A program made the translations under genes and the position numbers. A DNA stretch of 64,000 nucleotides from Imperialibacter roseus (GTDB lineage: Bacteria > Bacteroidota > Bacteroidia > Cytophagales > Cyclobacteriaceae). The first letter of the stretch is position 1. Each line of letters begins with the position of its first letter. This document shows positions 25,824 through 35,090 of the stretch, in pieces. The notes beneath the pieces were generated by a model. That model was not told where the DNA came from, did not search any database, and saw only the letters and a program-made list of their open reading frames with translations. The stretch covers positions 5,288,501 to 5,352,500 of the forward strand of contig NZ_CP136051.1 in the NCBI RefSeq assembly GCF_032999765.1. Reading direction: 5' to 3'.

Positions 25824-28373
25824 ATGAAGCGTTTATTTCTACTACTATTTGCTTTTGTATTCACAGGGTTAGCTCAGGCCCAAAACGAGTATTTCTTTCC
25901 GGAACACGGAAACTTTGACCCCAGCATCCCCAGCCCGGAAGAATTTCTTGGCTACCCTATCGGGGAATGGCATACCCGCCACGACAATATTGTGGCTTAT
26001 ATGGAAAAGCTAGCAGCCGTTTCCGACAGAGCCACGGTTCAAAATATCGGCTATACTTATGAACACCGGGCGCAGGTGGTGCTCACCATTTCCAGTCCGG
26101 CAAATCTTAGCCGTCTCGAAGCCATACGAACGGAGCACCTCAAGCTGACAGACCCGGCCCAGCCGATTCCTGACATCAGCAAAATACCTGCTATCATTCA
26201 CCTGGGCTACAACGTGCACGGCAATGAGCCAAGCTCAGCGGAAGCTGCCCTGCTCACAGCCTATTATCTGGTGGCTTCCAACGAGCCCGAGGCTGAGCAA
26301 TACCGTCAAAACGGGGTGATCTTTATCGAGCCATCTCTCAACCCTGACGGCCGTGACCGCCATGCCAACTGGGCCAATATGCACAAAGGCTTTCCACCGG
26401 TGGCCGACCCGATCGACAGGGAGCACAACGAGGTGTGGCCCGGCGGGCGAACCAACCACTACTGGTACGACCTCAACCGTGACTGGCTACCGCTCGCTCA
26501 CATCGAAAGCCAAAACAGAATTAAGTGGCACCAAAAGTGGTACCCGAACATGGTGACCGACTTTCACGAAATGGGTACCAACAGCACCTATTTCTTCGAG
26601 CCAACGAAGCCTTATGGATCAGAAAATCCTGTGGTAGGCCGCAAGAACTATGATGTATTGAATCCTGTCATGGCCAAATATTTTCACGAGTCCATGGACG
26701 ATCTCGGCTCCCTGTATTTTTTAAGAGAGCAGTACGACAACTCCTACCCAGGTTACGGAGCCACCTATGCCGACATACATGGCGGCCTCGGTGTAACTTT
26801 CGAGCAAGCCAGTAGCCGTGGGCACCTGCAGCACACCACCACTAAGGACATCACCTTTTCCTTCACCATTCGCAACCACGTAGCTACCAGCCTGGCGACA
26901 GTGAAAGGTGTGGTAAAGGAAAAAGAAACCTTTCAACGCCACATGAAGGAGTTCTTCGAAGAAAGCGTAAAGCAGGGCGCTGCGGATCCTATCAAAGCCT
27001 ATGTGTTTGGCGATAACTTTGACAGCGGAAGAACCAATGCCTTCGTTGATCTTTTGCTTCAGCACCACGTAAAGGTGTATGAGAATCCAACAACTCAAAC
27101 CTTGTCGGGGCAGCGTTTCGAAAGCGGAAAATCTTACCTCGTACCTACCAACCAGAAGCAATACCGCATGGTGCGCTCTGTTTTTGAGAAGGTGAAACAA
27201 TACGATGACTCGGTATTTTACGACGCCTCCACGTGGACGATGATACTGGCCTACGGACTACCACATGCTGAAATCAAAGCCAAAGCACCTGCTCTTGGTA
27301 CAGAGCTGACAGCAGTTCCAGCGGCAAAGCCAACTGTGGAAAAGGCTTCTTATGCCTACATTCTTGACTGGAGAGAATATGCGGCACCAAAGGCACTTTA
27401 TCATCTGCTAAAAAACGGCGTTTTTGCCAAAGTAGCTTACCAGCCTTTTTCAGCCATAGTGAAAGGCGCTGAAAAGAATTACTCCTATGGCTCGATACTC
27501 GTGTCAGTTGCCGATCAGAATGTGGATGCAGACAAGCTCTTTTCCCTGGTAAAAGAAGCAAGTGAGCTCTCAGGCTTGACGTTTGATGCAACGGCCACTG
27601 GCTACACCGACAAAGGTGTCGGGCTTGGTTCAAGAAGCTTCGAAACCGTTACGTTTCCCAAAGCGCTGATGGTTATCGGTGAAGGCATATTCCTTTATGA
27701 AGCTGGCGAAGTGTGGCATTTGCTCGACAGCAAAATCGGCATGCCCATCACAAAAGTGGACAAAGGCGACATAGGACAGGTGAGGCTCTCAGACTACAAC
27801 ACCGTGATCCTGGTGAACGGACGGTACAATGATGTGTCAGATAGTTTCATTGAAGACCTGAAAGCCTGGGTTCGTGGTGGAGGAACGCTTATCACTCAAA
27901 AAGGGGCTACCAAATGGGCGATCTCCAAAGGCCTGGTAAAAGAAAAACTGGCAGAAAGCAAAGACGAAAAGACTCCGGGGAGAATGGACTATGAAGACGC
28001 CCGTAACTATTACGGCGCTCAAAGCATCGGCGGGGTGATTTTCGAAGCTGACATCGATTTAACCAACCCAATTGCCTTTGGATACACCTCAAAGAAACTG
28101 CCGGTATACCGGAACAGCTCAATCTTTCTGAAGCCAAGTGAAAGCCCGTTCAGAACGGCGGCGCAGTACACCGCTCAACCATGGTTGGCTGGTTTTGTCA
28201 CCCCTTCTAATGTTGAGAAGGTGAAGAATTCTCCTTCGATTCTACTTGATGGCAGCGGCCGGGGCAGAACTATTTTGTTCACCGACAACTGCAACTTCAG
28301 AGGCTACTGGTATGGCACCAACAAGCTATTTTTGAATGCGCTGTTCTTTGGAAGCACCATTTCGGTACCTTAA
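25824..28373 (+). CDS. Secreted M14-family zinc carboxypeptidase
   Basis: 849 residues from the ATG at 25824, chosen because it opens a signal peptide (MKRLFLLLFAFVFTGLAQAQ); an upstream in-frame ATG at 25770 adds 18 residues. Zinc ligands H132 and E135 are in GYNVHGNEPSSAEA, the third ligand is probably H248 in DFHEMGTNSTYFFEP, NRDW follows, and the catalytic Glu E327 is in GVTFEQASS. The N-terminal 350 residues are the peptidase; the C-terminal half has the DUF-type beta-rich and glutaminase-like regions often attached in Bacteroidota. Probably degrades extracellular peptides. No obvious partner gene. Confidence 0.9.
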   Translation: MKRLFLLLFAFVFTGLAQAQNEYFFPEHGNFDPSIPSPEEFLGYPIGEWHTRHDNIVAYMEKLAAVSDRATVQNIGYTYEHRAQVVLTISSPANLSRLEAIRTEHLKLTDPAQPIPDISKIPAIIHLGYNVHGNEPSSAEAALLTAYYLVASNEPEAEQYRQNGVIFIEPSLNPDGRDRHANWANMHKGFPPVADPIDREHNEVWPGGRTNHYWYDLNRDWLPLAHIESQNRIKWHQKWYPNMVTDFHEMGTNSTYFFEPTKPYGSENPVVGRKNYDVLNPVMAKYFHESMDDLGSLYFLREQYDNSYPGYGATYADIHGGLGVTFEQASSRGHLQHTTTKDITFSFTIRNHVATSLATVKGVVKEKETFQRHMKEFFEESVKQGAADPIKAYVFGDNFDSGRTNAFVDLLLQHHVKVYENPTTQTLSGQRFESGKSYLVPTNQKQYRMVRSVFEKVKQYDDSVFYDASTWTMILAYGLPHAEIKAKAPALGTELTAVPAAKPTVEKASYAYILDWREYAAPKALYHLLKNGVFAKVAYQPFSAIVKGAEKNYSYGSILVSVADQNVDADKLFSLVKEASELSGLTFDATATGYTDKGVGLGSRSFETVTFPKALMVIGEGIFLYEAGEVWHLLDSKIGMPITKVDKGDIGQVRLSDYNTVILVNGRYNDVSDSFIEDLKAWVRGGGTLITQKGATKWAISKGLVKEKLAESKDEKTPGRMDYEDARNYYGAQSIGGVIFEADIDLTNPIAFGYTSKKLPVYRNSSIFLKPSESPFRTAAQYTAQPWLAGFVTPSNVEKVKNSPSILLDGSGRGRTILFTDNCNFRGYWYGTNKLFLNALFFGSTISVP

Positions 28374-28487
28374 TTCCGGCCCTGGCCCTGATTTTAGTAT
28401 GTTTTAAAAGGGTAAGCCGAAAAGATTTTCTATATTTTGAATTGATTACAACGGATACATAATATTTAAACTACACATCCTTATCTC

Positions 28488-30188
28488 ATGAATTTGAACC
28501 TGAAAGCAAAGCAGCAAAACTCCTACGATGCGATTGTGGTGGGAACCGGCATCAGCGGTGGGTGGGCAGCCAAAGAGCTCACAGAGAAGGGACTCAAGAC
28601 ATTGGTGTTGGAAAGAGGCAGAATGGTGCGCCACGTTGCTGACTACCCAACGATGAACCTGAATCCCTGGGAGCTTGAAAATGGCGATAGGATTACCGCC
28701 GAAGAGCAAAAAGACTACGAAAAACAGAACAGAACAGGCTACACCGTAAAAAACTCTACCAAACACTGGTGGATTAAAGATACCGACCAGCCTTACTCAG
28801 AAGTTAAAAGATTTGACTGGATCAGAGGCTATCATGTGGGAGGCCGCTCGATCATGTGGGGTCGCCAAAGCTACCGCCTGGGTGATTTCGACTTTGAGGC
28901 GAACGCCAAAGACGGAATTGCAGTAGACTGGCCTATCAGGTATGCCGACATGGCACCATGGTATGACTACGCAGAGCAATACATCGGCGTAAATGGTATT
29001 GCCGATGGCTGGATAGGACTTCCCGATGGAAAGTACCTCCCTCCTATGGAAATGAACTGCATCGAAAAACATGTAAAGCAGGGCATCGAAGCCAATTTTA
29101 AAGACAGGATCATGACGATGGGCCGCTCGGCCAACATTACTCAGGATCACAACGGCCGCCACAAGTGCATGTACCGTAACCTGTGTATAAGAGGATGTCC
29201 CTTCGGCGGCTACTTCAGCAGCAATGCATCAACACTACCGGCCGCAGAAGCAACCGGCAATATGGAGCTACGCCCCAACTCCATCGTTCACTCCGTGATT
29301 TACGATGAGGCAAAAGGCAAGGCTACTGGTGTGCGAGTGATCGACGCAGAAACACTTGAGACAGTTGAGTATTTTGCCAATATCATTTTCCTCAATGCCT
29401 CCACCATCAATACCACGTCTATCATGCTCAACTCCATTTCGGATCGATTCCCTAACGGACTTGGCAACGACAGTGGTGAGCTTGGGCACAACCTGATGGA
29501 TCACCATTTCCGTGTAGGTGCAAGGGCTGATTTTGACGGATTTGAAGATGAGTACTATGTAGGTCGCAGACCAAACGGCATCTATATTCCACGTTTCAGA
29601 AACATCGGAAGCGACAAGCAGGACTACATCAGAGGCTATGGCTACCAGGGTGGTGGCAGCCGTGATGGCTGGGGCCGTGGTGTGGCCGAAATGGAAGTAG
29701 GGCCTCAACTCAAAGAAGCAATGATGACACCCGGGAAATGGGGAATGGGTCTTACCGGTTTTGGTGAAATGCTGCCTTACCATGAAAACAAAATGGTGAT
29801 GAACAACGACCTGAAAGACAAGTGGGGCATGCCAACTGTGACTTTTGATTGTGAGATCAAAGAAAATGAGTTGAAAATGCGGGTCGACATGAAAGAACAG
29901 GCCGTGGCCATGCTTGAAGCAGCAGGTTTGAAAAACGTCACCCCTTACGACGATGCGGGTGGGCCTGGGCTGGGCATCCACGAAATGGGTACGGCCAGAA
30001 TGGGTCGTGATCCGAAAACCTCAGTGCTGAACAAATGGAACCAGGTGCATGCCTGCAAAAATGTGTTCGTTACTGACGGCTCGGCCATGACTTCAGCTTC
30101 CTGTGTGAATCCGTCGCTTACTTACATGGCCCTTACTGCCAGAGCGGCCGATTATGCTGTGAAGGAAATGAAAAAGCAAAACCTGTAA
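28488..30188 (+). CDS. GMC-family FAD oxidoreductase
   Basis: 566 residues. Flavin-dependent dehydrogenase of the glucose-methanol-choline family. The ADP-binding motif is IVVGTGISGGWAAKEL (about 16-31); the catalytic pair is H498 (GIHEMGTARMG) and N541 (CVNPSLTYMAL). Four cysteines in a C-x3-C-x3-C-like stretch (CMYRNLCIRGCPFGG) occur as in gluconate/sorbitol dehydrogenase large subunits. No signal peptide is present; it would be exported with its Tat-carrying partner encoded 12 bp downstream. Substrate likely a sugar or polyol. Confidence 0.93.
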   Translation: MNLNLKAKQQNSYDAIVVGTGISGGWAAKELTEKGLKTLVLERGRMVRHVADYPTMNLNPWELENGDRITAEEQKDYEKQNRTGYTVKNSTKHWWIKDTDQPYSEVKRFDWIRGYHVGGRSIMWGRQSYRLGDFDFEANAKDGIAVDWPIRYADMAPWYDYAEQYIGVNGIADGWIGLPDGKYLPPMEMNCIEKHVKQGIEANFKDRIMTMGRSANITQDHNGRHKCMYRNLCIRGCPFGGYFSSNASTLPAAEATGNMELRPNSIVHSVIYDEAKGKATGVRVIDAETLETVEYFANIIFLNASTINTTSIMLNSISDRFPNGLGNDSGELGHNLMDHHFRVGARADFDGFEDEYYVGRRPNGIYIPRFRNIGSDKQDYIRGYGYQGGGSRDGWGRGVAEMEVGPQLKEAMMTPGKWGMGLTGFGEMLPYHENKMVMNNDLKDKWGMPTVTFDCEIKENELKMRVDMKEQAVAMLEAAGLKNVTPYDDAGGPGLGIHEMGTARMGRDPKTSVLNKWNQVHACKNVFVTDGSAMTSASCVNPSLTYMALTARAADYAVKEMKKQNL

Positions 30189-30199
30189 ACAGAACAACC

Positions 30200-30766
30200 A
30201 TGAACAGAAGAGAACTAATAAAAAAGACGGCCCTTTTCATGGGAGCATCTGTTTCAGCTCCTGCGATAATGGGTATTTTGAATGGATGCACAGCAGAGCC
30301 CAACCTTTACTGGACGCCGAAGTATGTGACCAAAGAGCAGGCCGTAGAGCTGGAGGCCATTGCCGAAACCATCATCCCAGCCACTGGCACACCCGGCGCC
30401 AAAGATGCCGGAGTGCCTGCTTTCATTGAAAAAATGGTGCATGAGGTATACAAGCCTGCCGACGTGAAGAAATTCATGGATGGCCTGGCTGCCTTCAGCA
30501 AGAAGGTGGAAGACAAAGAGGGTGACCCTTTCAGTCAATTGGATGCCGCCAAGCAATTGGAAGTGATCAAAGCTGAGAACTCAGCTGCACTGAGCAGTGC
30601 AGGTGGGGGTGAAAGACCATGGTTTCTCTCGATGAAGGAGTTGACCCTGCTTGGTTTCTTTACTTCGGAAATCGGCGCTACGCAAGTATTGCGTTATGAA
30701 GCCATTCCTGGCAGGTACGAAGGATGCATTCCATTTTCAGAAGTGGGAAAAACCTGGGCGACTTAA
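30200..30766 (+). CDS. Gluconate 2-dehydrogenase subunit 3-like protein, Tat-exported
   Basis: 188 residues. MNRRELIKKTALFMGAS is a twin-arginine signal, and a Cys at about residue 30 (GILNGC) may be a lipid attachment site. The body matches the gluconate dehydrogenase small subunit family (AIAETIIPATGTPGAKDAGVPAFIEKMV). It carries the flavin subunit encoded just upstream through the Tat pathway and supports its activity. No cytochrome c subunit follows; a terminator is found at 30809-30840, so electrons must go to an acceptor encoded elsewhere. Confidence 0.92.
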   Translation: MNRRELIKKTALFMGASVSAPAIMGILNGCTAEPNLYWTPKYVTKEQAVELEAIAETIIPATGTPGAKDAGVPAFIEKMVHEVYKPADVKKFMDGLAAFSKKVEDKEGDPFSQLDAAKQLEVIKAENSAALSSAGGGERPWFLSMKELTLLGFFTSEIGATQVLRYEAIPGRYEGCIPFSEVGKTWAT

Positions 30767-30808
30767 GAATTTTGGATTGCTGATTTGAAATTTATGATTT
30801 TGGATATG

Positions 30809-30846
30809 GAAAGCCCGGCTGTTCACCGGGCTTTCTGCTTTTTTGC
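30809..30846 (+). terminator. Terminator of the GMC oxidoreductase operon
   Basis: Perfect 10-bp stem GAAAGCCCGG / CCGGGCTTTC (30809-30835), 7-nt loop, then TGCTTTTTT. It closes the two-gene unit. Confidence 0.92.
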
Positions 30847-30942
30847 CAGCTCCCTATTGCAAACAAAAGGCATGTATTGAGTTGACAATTGTCATTCAAT
30901 GGCCACCAGCACTTCGTTAAGTTGGGTTCTAAAGCAAAACCA

Positions 30943-31473
30943 ATGAACAAGTTAATCGCATGGATCGTGTTTTTGAGCCTTGCACTGGGCGGATGCGCTA
31001 CCAAAGTCAGCACGTCATTCGACAGGCAGGCCGATTTTAGCCGGTACAAGACTTTTTGCTGGCTGCAAGGGTGCGAGTTCACCTTTACAGGCCCCAGTTA
31101 CATGAACGACAGCGCTGTTGTTAACAACCTCAAAAATGCCATCATCAAAGAAATGGCCGAAAAGGGTTTTACTTACGACGATCAAAGTCCCGACCTCCTG
31201 CTCGATTTTCACGTAACGGTGGAGAACAGGCAAACCAACGTATACAGATTTGAAGAAGACAGGTTTCTGCAGCTTGACCCCATTGACCAGTCCGACGTAT
31301 ACTACTTCCTCGAAGGCACCCTCATTATGGACATTGCTGACAGGGAAACGGGCCAGATGATTTGGCGTTCCAGCGCCAGCCGTTATTTGGAACTAAATCC
31401 TGAGATGACCGAGAGGAACCTTCGAAAAGGGATCGGTATCGTGCTAAAGAAGTTTCCTCCGAAAGAGAGGTAA
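30943..31473 (+). CDS. DUF4136-type lipoprotein
   Basis: 176 residues from the ATG at 30943, which opens a lipoprotein signal (FLSLALGGC, Cys18); an upstream ATG at 30889 would add 18 residues without a signal and is less likely. The body resembles DUF4136 (VSTSFDRQADFSRYKTFCW ... GTLIMDIADRETGQMIWRSSAS). Extracytoplasmic lipoprotein of unknown function. Monocistronic, convergent with the L,D-transpeptidase gene with only 13 bp between the stops. Confidence 0.85.
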   Translation: MNKLIAWIVFLSLALGGCATKVSTSFDRQADFSRYKTFCWLQGCEFTFTGPSYMNDSAVVNNLKNAIIKEMAEKGFTYDDQSPDLLLDFHVTVENRQTNVYRFEEDRFLQLDPIDQSDVYYFLEGTLIMDIADRETGQMIWRSSASRYLELNPEMTERNLRKGIGIVLKKFPPKER

Positions 31474-31486
31474 GCCTGCTTTGCAC

Positions 31487-32902
31487 TTACAGCACCTCCC
31501 TGAAACCCAGCCGACCGTCCTTATTGTAGACATCAGGGTAATAAACTATCTGCCCGTTTTCGTCCCAGGCGGTAAAGTACCTCACGTAGATGGGGATAGG
31601 CTGAATCACGCTGATTTCTGTTCGCCTCGCCAGCTTGAAATACTGTGCCAATAGCATCGGATTGCTGTAGACCGAGTCGTTTTTCACCAGATAGTAGGCA
31701 AACTCCTCAGCCTTTTCCATGCGAATGCACCCATGGCTCAGCGCTCTGTCCTTTCTCGAAAAAAGCTGCCTGGCGTTCGTGTCGTGCAGGTAAACCCCAT
31801 AGGGGTTCTCAAACCTGAATTTCACAACTCCAAGGGCATTTTCCCTTCCCTCTTTCTGTCTGATGTAGTAGGGAAAATTATCTTCGTTGTACTGAGACCA
31901 GTCAATGGCCTTCGTATCCACCAGGTTGTTTTTGTAGTCGAGCACTTCGTAGAGATGTCGGCTGAGGTAGCCGCTGTCTGTCTTCATCTTAGGCAAAATC
32001 TCTTTTACAGCAATGCTCCTTGGCACTGTCCAATAGGGGTAAATGGTAAAGCACCAGATGCTGCTTTCCAGCACTGGCGTGGGAGTACTTTTAGCACCCA
32101 CTATCACCCTCGACTGGAGTACAGCCTCGCCTCCTTCTATCACGGACAACTGATAGGCCGGAATGTTTATGAACACATACCTTTCTGGCTGCGGGCCAGC
32201 TTCCCAGCGCCACCTTTCAATGTTGATCTTTAGCTTTGAAATTTTGCTGTTAACATCAGGTAAATCATTCGGTGTCGCCAGCCGCTGGATCAAAAGCCTT
32301 CTCAGCTCGTTCCTCAAGGCAAGGTATTGTTCACCACAAGGCTCTTGCGATTCCAGCGACTTCCTTATCTCGCCTTTCGCCAGTGCCTCACTCAAAAGCC
32401 TGGCATCGCTTACATCCGTTTCAGAAGTACTGGCTACTTGCCTCGAAATACCGTGCGCAAGGTGTCTGGCCATAGAAATAAATGCATCGGTTAGGAGAAT
32501 ATCCAGTCTGTCGGGTGTTGTAAACTGAAAAACCAGTAACTCGTTGCGCAAAACCTCCAACTCAGCCAACTTATAGGTTTCCGGTGACAGCCCATAGCTC
32601 TCCGCTTCCCTCACCACCTCCAGCATCGAATCGGCAGCTGGCAACAAATTGCTGTCGCTGAACCAGGCCAGCGAAGCACCGTTGCCTTTGTAGAATGCCA
32701 AAACGGACGATGTCGAATTCAGGCCATATTCTTTGAGCAAGGTGGTATCAACTGTCGTGGCAGCCACTCCAATTTCCAGGGAATCGTCCGGGCCACCTAG
32801 CACATGGCCCGCTGTTGGTTGGCAACTGTTGAGCACTACCAGAACACACGCCACTAAAATGGCGATAAACACTGCACTGTGGTATGTGACCCTTTTTCTC
32901 AT
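31487..32902 (-). CDS. L,D-transpeptidase (YcbB/LdtD type)
   Basis: 471 residues with an N-terminal signal or lipoprotein leader (VLVVLNSC, Cys about 27). Makes 3-3 peptidoglycan cross-links or attaches proteins to peptidoglycan. The C-terminal YkuD domain has the catalytic motif ALSHGCIRME with the nucleophile Cys at about 392, and YFVNIPAY-like and VIVGAKSTPTPVL stretches earlier. The helical and peptidoglycan-binding-like part before it (residues 40-240) matches the LdtD/YcbB arrangement. It lies 32 bp downstream of a TerB-like gene, possibly in one unit. Confidence 0.93.
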   Translation of the reverse strand: MRKRVTYHSAVFIAILVACVLVVLNSCQPTAGHVLGGPDDSLEIGVAATTVDTTLLKEYGLNSTSSVLAFYKGNGASLAWFSDSNLLPAADSMLEVVREAESYGLSPETYKLAELEVLRNELLVFQFTTPDRLDILLTDAFISMARHLAHGISRQVASTSETDVSDARLLSEALAKGEIRKSLESQEPCGEQYLALRNELRRLLIQRLATPNDLPDVNSKISKLKINIERWRWEAGPQPERYVFINIPAYQLSVIEGGEAVLQSRVIVGAKSTPTPVLESSIWCFTIYPYWTVPRSIAVKEILPKMKTDSGYLSRHLYEVLDYKNNLVDTKAIDWSQYNEDNFPYYIRQKEGRENALGVVKFRFENPYGVYLHDTNARQLFSRKDRALSHGCIRMEKAEEFAYYLVKNDSVYSNPMLLAQYFKLARRTEISVIQPIPIYVRYFTAWDENGQIVYYPDVYNKDGRLGFREVL

Positions 32903-32934
32903 TTCTCTTCACTTACCGCCCAAAATTCCGCTAT

Positions 32935-33348
32935 TCACTTCAGCTGAGACGCCTTCACTTCAAACAGGTGCTCCAACCTGTCCAAATACTCATGCTCAGC
33001 CTTGCTTATTCCTCTGAAAGAGACCGCAATATCAGTCGCCGTGGTTAGTATCTTGGCCTTCAATTTTTCGCTAAATACTGCCTTGTGTATTTCATAATAC
33101 TCCTTAAATGTATTGAAGGCCTCCTCGGCTGTCGTGAAACTGTCGGTCAGGTAATCAAACGATATGTATATGTAATAGGCGGCATCAGTGCCGAACTCAT
33201 CTGTTGAATGCTCCAAAGGCACCCACTCTTTATTCACAAGTTCTTTCAGCTTTTCCACCTCTTTGTGTTTCAGGTGGTTGTCGGCCATAGCGATGGCAAA
33301 AAACAGGTTGCCCAGTTGTTCGTAAATCTTTTGATAATTGGTAGTCAT
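32935..33348 (-). CDS. Hypothetical all-helical protein (TerB-like?)
   Basis: 137 residues, no signal or membrane segment. The pattern LFFAIAMADNHLKHKEVEKLKELV near the start is similar to TerB-like helical domains that open with a metal-binding or acidic motif, but the match is loose. The rest is a helical bundle rich in charged residues. It precedes the L,D-transpeptidase gene by 32 bp. Function unknown; I am confident only that it is a real gene. Confidence 0.65.
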   Translation of the reverse strand: MTTNYQKIYEQLGNLFFAIAMADNHLKHKEVEKLKELVNKEWVPLEHSTDEFGTDAAYYIYISFDYLTDSFTTAEEAFNTFKEYYEIHKAVFSEKLKAKILTTATDIAVSFRGISKAEHEYLDRLEHLFEVKASQLK

Positions 33349-33570
33349 GGCTGTACGTGTTTAATTTCTATTCCTGTCCTCCAGGCAATCGGCTCTTGCT
33401 GATGACCTGATGACATATAAAACTACTTTTTTAGGCGCCGCCATTGGATGATAGAAGTCAGTGGGAAATGGTGATTCTGGTCAAGGGATTATTCTCAACA
33501 AGGCACTTGACAAGTCTAAGGCAAAGACACAATATCCATACGTGTCCTGCGTTTGAACTATATTTAAAAT

Positions 33571-34605
33571 ATGAAATTTCTCGTCAAACTATTCTTCATC
33601 CTGCTAATCGCTTCCTCTTGCGACAAAAGCAACAAATATTCGGAAGGCCATTTTCCTGACGACGTGGTCAACTTTGAAGCCGTCAACTCGAGTGAAGACG
33701 ACTACAACATGGATCTTCCTGTAATTCACGATGAGCACATGTTTCATTTCTCATCAAACAGGGGAGATGTAAATCATTACGACATTGTTGGTAAGAACCT
33801 CATTTTGCAATGGGATTATGCTGCGGAACATTTAACAATTGATGTAAACAAGGCCCGGGGCACTTCGCTACCAATGCGTTCCCTCTTCGACTCTGTCAAC
33901 ACATTCTGCAATGAACTGGGGCCATACTCATTTACTTACGAAACTCAGGTGAACAACAACACCCAGTTGACCTATTTGTTCTTGTATGCTAATGATTGTG
34001 CCGGCAATTTTGATATCAAATTTACTTATGTTGATCCCACCGAAAGCAGTCAGGTAGCAGCAGCGTCGCCCATTGGCCTCGCCATGGTTAACACGGAAGC
34101 CAATGAGCTTTATCCAGCATTCTTTGGCAAAAATTTTAAATGGGAATCCCGGTATGCTACGGATCCCACGACAGTAGAGAAGCTGATTTATTGCACAGAC
34201 AAGGACGGTGTCTATAATTTCTATCAAATCGACCTGACTATTGACGACCCCATTGATTCACTATCATATGCCGAGGCTATTGCACCTGAGAAACTCTCTA
34301 TCAGCAGCGCCGAAGGAAACGACAAATGTGCCTTTATTAATGGCAGGGTAATGGTTTTTACCTCTGACCGACCCGGTGGCTATGGTGGCTTTGACCTGTA
34401 CTACAGTCTTTACGAAGGAAATGCCTGGTCAGAGCCGGTCAATTTCGGGGAGCGTATCAATACGGAATTTGATGAATACAGGCCTGTGATCCTGACCTAC
34501 GATACGGGCTTTGACAACAATCTTCTCTTGTTCTCGTCGAACAGGCCGGGTGGCAAAGGTGGCTTTGATTTGTACTATGTGGGGGTGGAAAAAATGGTTA
34601 ATTAG
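33571..34605 (+). CDS. Lipoprotein with PD40/WD40-like beta-propeller repeats
   Basis: 344 residues with a lipobox (LLIASSC, Cys17). Repeats of the PD40 type are clear at the C-terminal end: VFTSDRPGGYGGFDLYYS and LFSSNRPGGKGGFDLYYV, in which a Ser-Asn/Asp-Arg-Pro-Gly-Gly turn precedes the next blade. These motifs occur in OmpA-associated and cell-surface proteins of Bacteroidota. Extracytoplasmic, function unknown. Its TAG stop overlaps the stop of the convergent gene at 34602. Confidence 0.85.
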   Translation: MKFLVKLFFILLIASSCDKSNKYSEGHFPDDVVNFEAVNSSEDDYNMDLPVIHDEHMFHFSSNRGDVNHYDIVGKNLILQWDYAAEHLTIDVNKARGTSLPMRSLFDSVNTFCNELGPYSFTYETQVNNNTQLTYLFLYANDCAGNFDIKFTYVDPTESSQVAAASPIGLAMVNTEANELYPAFFGKNFKWESRYATDPTTVEKLIYCTDKDGVYNFYQIDLTIDDPIDSLSYAEAIAPEKLSISSAEGNDKCAFINGRVMVFTSDRPGGYGGFDLYYSLYEGNAWSEPVNFGERINTEFDEYRPVILTYDTGFDNNLLLFSSNRPGGKGGFDLYYVGVEKMVN

Positions 34606-35072
34606 GCCCAATGTACCACAATGTTTTTCTTCTCGGCAAGCTCCTTAATGGCGTTTTTTATCTCTTTTGATATTTCAGCAGATGCCGTATAGTCAATTCT
34701 TCGTTCACTTTCTTCAAGCTGAAAATTCATACCATAGGTTCGGATCTCAATTGCCCGGATATTTTCCCATGTGATGGCAATATTGGCTTGAAAAAAGCCT
34801 AATCTGAACTCTATGAGCTCCTCAGTGAGCCTCACCTTAGGTGAGAATTTTGAAGACACGGACAACATCGAAAAACTAAAGAATAAGAATACAGCTCCCC
34901 CGGCGACTTGCGCAATAGTCAAAAGTATATTCCAAATTGAAAAAGGGGCTTCTCTGGTAAAAGAGAAAGCCCCCTGAAGGAAAAACATTAAGCCAAGAAA
35001 AAAATAAAGTCCTCTTTGAGCCTTTAAGGAAAAGCCCTCATTGCCAAGTCCCAGAAGAATCGTTCTTTCCAT
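34602..35072 (-). CDS. Hypothetical membrane protein, two TM helices plus PH-like domain
   Basis: 156 residues. Two membrane segments are visible (about residues 22-40, GLYFFLGLMFFLQGAF, and 48-70, ILLTIAQVAGGAVFLFFSF), followed by a beta-rich C-terminal part (VRLTEELIEFRLGFFQANIAITWENIRAIEI), which resembles the bacterial PH-like domain fold found in small membrane proteins. No known function. Convergent overlap with the PD40 lipoprotein gene by 4 bp. Confidence 0.7.
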   Translation of the reverse strand: MERTILLGLGNEGFSLKAQRGLYFFLGLMFFLQGAFSFTREAPFSIWNILLTIAQVAGGAVFLFFSFSMLSVSSKFSPKVRLTEELIEFRLGFFQANIAITWENIRAIEIRTYGMNFQLEESERRIDYTASAEISKEIKNAIKELAEKKNIVVHWA

Positions 35073-35090
35073 TCGTGTGTTTCTAATTAA

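Noticed and set aside
29268-29981. 237-codon open frame on the minus strand inside the GMC oxidoreductase gene
   Set aside because: It lies antisense to a gene with intact catalytic motifs; its product is low in structure and shows no family signature.
33349-33570. Intergenic stretch before the PD40 lipoprotein, with TATATTTA 4 bp before its ATG
   Set aside because: One base off the TAnnTTTG consensus and no -33 element at the right distance; not called as a promoter.
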